From Collinsella sp. (GTDB lineage: Bacteria; Actinomycetota; Coriobacteriia; Coriobacteriales; Coriobacteriaceae): a DNA stretch of 64,000 nucleotides. Positions 59,556 through 64,000 of this stretch are shown in pieces. Below the pieces are notes generated by a model, which did not search any database, was not told the DNA's origin, and was given only the letters and a program-made list of their open reading frames with translations. The DNA is taken from assembly GCA_019414445.1 (NCBI GenBank), contig DXMA01000015.1:1-64000 (forward strand), written 5' to 3'. The position numbers were made by a program, and so were the translations under genes. Position 1 is the first letter of the stretch; every line of letters starts with the position of its first letter.

Positions 59556-61400
59556 ATGATTGAGCTGCTCAGGCGTTTTGGTGGCAAGTTTCGCCGATAT
59601 ATGGTGATTGGCCCTGCGTGCAAGTTGATCGAAGTAATCTTTGACTTGCTTACGCCGCTGGTGATTGCCCAGATGATCGATAAAGGTATCGGTGCGCACG
59701 ACGTGAGTGCCGTCGTCCACTACGGCATGGTGCTCGCCGCCATGGCTGTGATCGGCATCTCGTTTACGCTCGTCTGCCAAAAGATGGCGGCGCTCACCTC
59801 GCAGGGCATGGGTACCGACATTCGCGGCGCACTCTACAAGCACATCAACAAGCTGAGCTATGCTGAGCTCGATCGCTTTGGCACGCCGTCGCTCATCACG
59901 CGCATCACCAACGACGTCAATCAGGTGCAGCTTGCCGTGGCGCTCGGCGTGCGCATGCTTATCCGCTGGCCCTTCTTGGCGGTGGGCTCCATGGTCGCGG
60001 CCCTTGCCATCGACCTTAAGCTTGGCATCATCTTTTTGATTTGCACGCCCGCTATCGGCCTGGTGTTTTGGTTTGTCATGGCGCGCTGCATCCCGTACTA
60101 CAAGCAGCTGCAGGCAAAGCTCGACCGCATCGCGCTTATCTGCCGCGAGGGCCTTTCGGGCGCCCGCGTGGTTCGCGCCTTTGTGCGCGAGGGCCACGAG
60201 CGCGAGCGCTTTGCCCAAGCCGCCGACGACCAGGCAGGTGTCGCAATCGCGGTGGGCAAGCTCTCGTCGATTCTCAACCCCGTCACGTTTTTGGTGATGA
60301 ACCTGGGCGTGTGCGCCATCCTGTGGGTGGGCGGCATCCAGGTCAACATGGGTGAGCTTACGCAGGGCCAGGTCATGGCGTTCGTCAACTACATGACGCA
60401 GACCCTCACCTCTATCGTGTATGTTGCCAACTTGGTCGTGGTCTTTACCAAGGCGAGCGCCAGCGCGTCGCGCATCAACGAGGTGCGCAATTGCGAGCCG
60501 AGTATCACCGACGAGGACAACGAGCCGGTCGCGCTGCCCGAGCCGGGCAATGTCGCTCCAGTTCCTGCGCTGAGCTTGAGCCATGCGAGCTTCTCCTTTG
60601 GCGCCGGCGCGGCCAATGCTGTCAACGATGTGACGCTGGAACTCCCGCTGGGCAAGACGCTCGGCATTATTGGCGGTACGGGCAGTGGTAAGTCCACGCT
60701 CGTCTCGCTCATCCCGCGCCTGTACGATGCGGGCACCGGCGGCGTGAGCGTGATGGGCGCCGACGTGCGCGCCTGGCCGCTCGATCAGCTGCGCCATGTT
60801 GTCGCGACTGTTCCGCAGCGCGCGTCGCTCGTGAGCGGCACGATCCGCAGCAACCTGACCTGGCGTGACGAGTCGGCGACCGACGAGGAGCTCTGGGCGG
60901 CGCTCGATATGGCGCAGGCCAGCGAGTTCGTGCGTAACAAGCAGCAGGGCTTAGATGCTCCGGTCGAGGCGGGCGGTAAGAACTTCAGCGGTGGCCAACG
61001 CCAGCGCCTGACCATTGCGCGCGCTCTGGTGGGCTCGCCGCAGATCCTGATTATGGATGACTCCGCCTCGGCGCTCGACTTTAAGACCGATGCGGCGCTT
61101 CGCTATGCCATTCGCGAACGAAGCATGCGCGGTGCCGCCGAGGGTGGGCTGCCGCTGACCACGGTGATTGTGAGCCAGCGCGTCTCGACCGTGCGCGATG
61201 CCGACATGATCTGCGTGCTCGATCACGGCTCGGTCGCGGGCCTGGGCACGCACGATGAGCTGTATACGACCTGCCAACTATACCGCGAGATTTGCCAGTC
61301 GCAGCTTCGCCGCGAAGAGCTCGAGGGCCAGCAGGGGAGCGCGTCGCCCGCGTCCGCCCCGGCTGCCCCGGCATCCACTTGCGCAAAGGAGGGCTGCTAA
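59556..61400 (+). CDS. Heterodimeric ABC exporter, first subunit (degenerate-site half)
   Basis: The 614-residue half transporter has six membrane spans (about 1-310) and an ATPase with Walker A GGTGSGKST, signature FSGGQRQR, Walker B ILIMDDSASALD and switch VIVSQRVST. Asp replaces the catalytic Glu and Gln replaces the switch His, as in the subunit at 38601; the two are paralogues. The C-terminus has an Ala/Pro/Ser-rich tail. The start at 59556 follows AGGGAG. There is no regulator gene beside this pair. The next gene starts immediately after the stop. Confidence 0.92.
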   Translation: MIELLRRFGGKFRRYMVIGPACKLIEVIFDLLTPLVIAQMIDKGIGAHDVSAVVHYGMVLAAMAVIGISFTLVCQKMAALTSQGMGTDIRGALYKHINKLSYAELDRFGTPSLITRITNDVNQVQLAVALGVRMLIRWPFLAVGSMVAALAIDLKLGIIFLICTPAIGLVFWFVMARCIPYYKQLQAKLDRIALICREGLSGARVVRAFVREGHERERFAQAADDQAGVAIAVGKLSSILNPVTFLVMNLGVCAILWVGGIQVNMGELTQGQVMAFVNYMTQTLTSIVYVANLVVVFTKASASASRINEVRNCEPSITDEDNEPVALPEPGNVAPVPALSLSHASFSFGAGAANAVNDVTLELPLGKTLGIIGGTGSGKSTLVSLIPRLYDAGTGGVSVMGADVRAWPLDQLRHVVATVPQRASLVSGTIRSNLTWRDESATDEELWAALDMAQASEFVRNKQQGLDAPVEAGGKNFSGGQRQRLTIARALVGSPQILIMDDSASALDFKTDAALRYAIRERSMRGAAEGGLPLTTVIVSQRVSTVRDADMICVLDHGSVAGLGTHDELYTTCQLYREICQSQLRREELEGQQGSASPASAPAAPASTCAKEGC

Positions 61401-63260
61401 ATGAATCCGTATACTTCTTCCGGTTCGGTCGCCACGATGACGGCCAACGTGTCCGGCAACGATAACCTCAACGACTTGGGTGACGGCCCGCGTCAGCCCG
61501 GCGACCCCGAGCGCTACCCCGTGGGCGCGGTAACTCGCCGCCTGCTGGGCTACGTCCGCCCGCATCGCATTTCGTTTACGGCGTCGTTTGTGAGCGCTGC
61601 CATCTCGGTGATCTTACAACTCTATACGCCCATCCTCATCGGCGAGGGCATCGACCTCATCGTTGCCGCCGGGCAGGTGGACTTTGACGCGCTGCTGCCG
61701 CTCGTCACCAAGCTTGCGATTGTCGTGGTGGGCGCGGCGGCCTTCCAGTGGCTGCAGGGCTACTGCGTCAACCGCCTGTCCTACGAGACAGTGCGCGACA
61801 TGCGTGTGGAGGCGAGCGACAAGCTCAGCCGCATGCCGCTCAGCTTTATCGACAGCCATGCCCATGGTGACCTTATGAGCCGCGTAGTCAACGACGTCGA
61901 CCAGGTGGGCGATGGTCTGCTGCAGGGCTTGACGCAGCTCTTTACCGGCGTTATCACCATTGTGGGCACGCTCGCGTTTATGCTCTCCATCAACCTGACC
62001 ATGACGCTCGTGGTGGTGCTCGTCACGCCGCTTTCCATCTTTGCGGCCGGCGCCATCGCAAAGCTCTCCAACAAGAGCTTTGCGGCCCAGCAACGCATTC
62101 AAGGCCGGCTCGGCGGCCATATCGAGGAGTATGTGGGCGAGCAAAAGCTCGTGGACGCGTTTGCCTACGGCCCGAGCGCTCAGCAGCGCTTCGATGCCCT
62201 CAACGCCGAGCTGTATACGGCAGGTGAGCGCGCGCAGTTTATGGGTTCGCTTTCCAACCCCGGTACGCGCTTTATCAACAACATCATCTACGCTGTGGTC
62301 GCCGTGATCGGCTGCGTGGGCGTGATCGCGGGCGTGCCGGCGGCGCTCACGGTGGGCGGCGTGCAGATCTTCCTGTCCTACGCCAACCAGTACACTAAGC
62401 CGTTCAACGAGGTCACCAACGTTATTACGCAGATCCAGACTGCGTACGCCTCGGCGCGCCGCATGTTTGCACTGCTCGATGCGCGCGAGCAGGAGCCTGA
62501 TGCGGCGGATGCCGTTGAACTTGCCGCCCCGCAGGGCGAGGTGACCTTTGAACACGTGGACTTTAGCTATGTGCCCGACCGCAAGCTGCTGCAGGATATC
62601 TGCATCGAGGCCAAACCCGGTACGCGCTTTGCCCTCGTCGGTCCCACGGGCTGTGGCAAGACGACGCTCATCAATCTGCTGCTGCGCTTTTACGATATCG
62701 ATGCTGGGCGCATCGCGGTCGATGGTCGCTCCTCGCGTGACTATACGCGCGCGAGCCTGCGCCGCGCCTTTGGCATGGTGCTGCAGGACACCTGGCTGTT
62801 CGAGGGCACGGTGGCCGAAAACATTGCCTACGGTTGCCCCGATGTCACGCGCGAGCAGATTGTCGAGGCCGCCAAGCGCGCGCACGCGCACAAGTTTATC
62901 GTGCAGCTGCCAGGCGGCTACGATACGGTGATCGGCGAGGACGGCGGCACGTTTAGCCAAGGTCAAAAACAGCTGCTGTGCATCGCGCGCGTCATGCTCA
63001 CCGATCCGGCGATTTTGCTGCTGGACGAGGCAACGTCGAGCATCGATACGCGTACCGAGCTGCAGGTGCAGGCGGCATTCGACGAGCTCATGGCTGGCCG
63101 CACGAGCTTTGTCGTGGCGCACCGCCTGTCGACGATCCGCAACGCCGATTGCATTTTGGTCATGCGCGATGGCGAAATTATCGAGCGCGGCACGCACGAC
63201 GAGCTGCTGGCGGCAGACGGCTTCTATGCCGAGCTTTATCGTAGCCAGTTTGCCCAGTAG
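61401..63260 (+). CDS. Heterodimeric ABC exporter, second subunit (catalytic half)
   Basis: The 619-residue partner has Walker A GPTGCGKTT, signature FSQGQKQLL, Walker B ILLLDEATSSIDT and switch VVAHRLST, all intact. The membrane domain (about 45-350) opens with RLLGYVRPHRISF. The start directly abuts the preceding stop (TAAATG) and AAAGGAGGG lies before it, so the two subunits should be made in equal amounts. Compared with the catalytic subunit at 40339 it lacks the acidic N-terminal extension. The exported compound is unknown. Confidence 0.93.
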   Translation: MNPYTSSGSVATMTANVSGNDNLNDLGDGPRQPGDPERYPVGAVTRRLLGYVRPHRISFTASFVSAAISVILQLYTPILIGEGIDLIVAAGQVDFDALLPLVTKLAIVVVGAAAFQWLQGYCVNRLSYETVRDMRVEASDKLSRMPLSFIDSHAHGDLMSRVVNDVDQVGDGLLQGLTQLFTGVITIVGTLAFMLSINLTMTLVVVLVTPLSIFAAGAIAKLSNKSFAAQQRIQGRLGGHIEEYVGEQKLVDAFAYGPSAQQRFDALNAELYTAGERAQFMGSLSNPGTRFINNIIYAVVAVIGCVGVIAGVPAALTVGGVQIFLSYANQYTKPFNEVTNVITQIQTAYASARRMFALLDAREQEPDAADAVELAAPQGEVTFEHVDFSYVPDRKLLQDICIEAKPGTRFALVGPTGCGKTTLINLLLRFYDIDAGRIAVDGRSSRDYTRASLRRAFGMVLQDTWLFEGTVAENIAYGCPDVTREQIVEAAKRAHAHKFIVQLPGGYDTVIGEDGGTFSQGQKQLLCIARVMLTDPAILLLDEATSSIDTRTELQVQAAFDELMAGRTSFVVAHRLSTIRNADCILVMRDGEIIERGTHDELLAADGFYAELYRSQFAQ

Positions 63261-63380
63261 GGCCCAGTAGGGGCTGCCGATTAGCGGCAGATGGTTTACA
63301 TCTGCGTCGATAGTACTAAGATATGCTTTTAATAAATTGCATTAGTGGCTTTAGTTTTGGGGAAACGAGGCAACGTGACT

Positions 63381-63932
63381 ATGACGTGCGCTTTGGTGGT
63401 TAACAGCAAGAGCGGTAATACCAGGATGGTTTCGGGCGCGATCAAGCGCGCTCTGCAGGCTGCGGGCGTTGAGTTTGTCCATGCCGCGGCGTTGAGCGAC
63501 GATGCGGATGCAGATCAGGTTGCGCTCGAGGCGCAGGGCGCCTGCGCGGCCGACACGGTGCTCGTCGGTTTTTGGTGCGACAAGGGCGCGTGCACGCCTT
63601 CGGTCGCGGCGTTGCTCTCTGCCTTGCACGGCAAGCGCGTGTTCCTGTTTGGCACCTGCGGCTTTGGGGCCGACCAGAGCTATTACCAGCAGATTATCGA
63701 TCGCGTATCGTCCAATTTGGCCGAGGATGCCGAGCTTGCGGGCTGGGCGATGTGCCAGGGCAAGATGGGCCCCGCGGTTAAGCAGCGCTACGAGGCAATG
63801 CTCGAGCAAGATCCCGACAACGCCCGATTTAAGATGCTGCTCGACAACTGGGTTGCCGCGAAGGACCATCCCACCAAGGAAGATATGGATAACGTGGCTG
63901 CAGCCGCAAAAAAGGCCGTTCTGGGCGAATAA
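63381..63932 (+). CDS. Flavodoxin-like protein (Flavodoxin_3/BilS-like family)
   Basis: The 183-residue cytoplasmic protein has a flavodoxin FMN-phosphate loop (NSKSGNTRMVSGAI), then VGFWCDKGACTPSV, FLFGTCGFG and a late AMCQGKMGP. The arrangement matches the flavodoxin group that includes BilS, a helper of gut bacterial bilirubin reductase. No bilR-type gene is present here, so this is an electron carrier of unknown partner. The start is the ATG at 63381, ten bases after CGAGG; GTG at 63375 is an alternative. Confidence 0.8.
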   Translation: MTCALVVNSKSGNTRMVSGAIKRALQAAGVEFVHAAALSDDADADQVALEAQGACAADTVLVGFWCDKGACTPSVAALLSALHGKRVFLFGTCGFGADQSYYQQIIDRVSSNLAEDAELAGWAMCQGKMGPAVKQRYEAMLEQDPDNARFKMLLDNWVAAKDHPTKEDMDNVAAAAKKAVLGE

Positions 63933-63973
63933 CTTCGCCGCTTGCGGTGCCGCGCGTTCAATCGTACAAACGT

Positions 63974-64000
63974 GAAAGCCTCGAGATTCTCGGGGCTTTT
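63974..64000 (+). terminator. Terminator after the flavodoxin-like gene (cut by window end)
   Basis: AAGCCTCGAG / CTCGGGGCTT stem with a short loop, followed by T residues at the window edge. Confidence 0.8.

Overview
The window is a high-GC chromosomal segment whose gene content fits a gut actinobacterium of the Coriobacteriia, most likely a Collinsella. I infer this from the mixture of families (coriobacterial-type surface adhesin, EF-G-like factor, PTS sugar cluster, BilS-like flavodoxin, heterodimeric ABC exporters) and from codon and GC style; I made no database comparison. About 49 protein genes, one tRNA-Ser, one SRP (4.5S) RNA, one IS200-type insertion sequence and many intergenic stem-loops can be supported.

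Left third (1-16.9 kb) is housekeeping: a small membrane protein, an Hsp20 chaperone, a WalJ-like metallo-hydrolase divergent from tilS-hpt-ftsH, a class I aminotransferase, a PHP phosphatase, a 23S/tRNA uracil methyltransferase, a complete polar amino-acid ABC transporter (binding protein, permease, ATPase), an EF-G-like factor with altered GTPase motifs, and a secreted nuclease. From 17 to 24.4 kb lies a sugar-utilisation cluster: a LacI regulator divergent from fructose-type PTS EIIBC, a lone GatZ/KbaZ-like protein, a fructose-6-phosphate aldolase/transaldolase, a split transketolase and PTS EIIA. The sugar is presumably phosphorylated on entry and its carbon fed into triose and pentose phosphates.

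24.4-38 kb is a looser accessory stretch: repeat-rich intergenic DNA, LarE, a HAD phosphatase, a DUF4143 ATPase, a second LacI regulator, glmS, an IS200 element, a GntR regulator divergent from a YeiH-type transporter, an enhancer-binding-protein-like regulator with a ruined ATP site, and a nitroreductase. 38-47.2 kb holds a MarR-controlled heterodimeric ABC exporter, cysE, a DedA protein, ilvE, LemA and a TetR regulator.

The right end (47.2-64 kb) is the most unusual. The common bacterial order tRNA-Ser - tadA - ffs is still visible, but tadA is fused in frame to a glycerate kinase, and an 8-kb gene for a 2,681-residue cell-wall adhesin sits between tadA and ffs. The adhesin gene starts with TTG and carries a run of nine G just after the start, a strong candidate phase-variation switch, plus two near-identical 270-bp repeats. 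It is followed by a second sortase-type coiled-coil surface protein, another heterodimeric ABC exporter and a flavodoxin-like protein.

Across the window there is a recurring set of intergenic stem-loops sharing a GGGACAG-like core, and other perfect inverted repeats of 17-34 bp, which suggest families of small non-autonomous or structural repeats.
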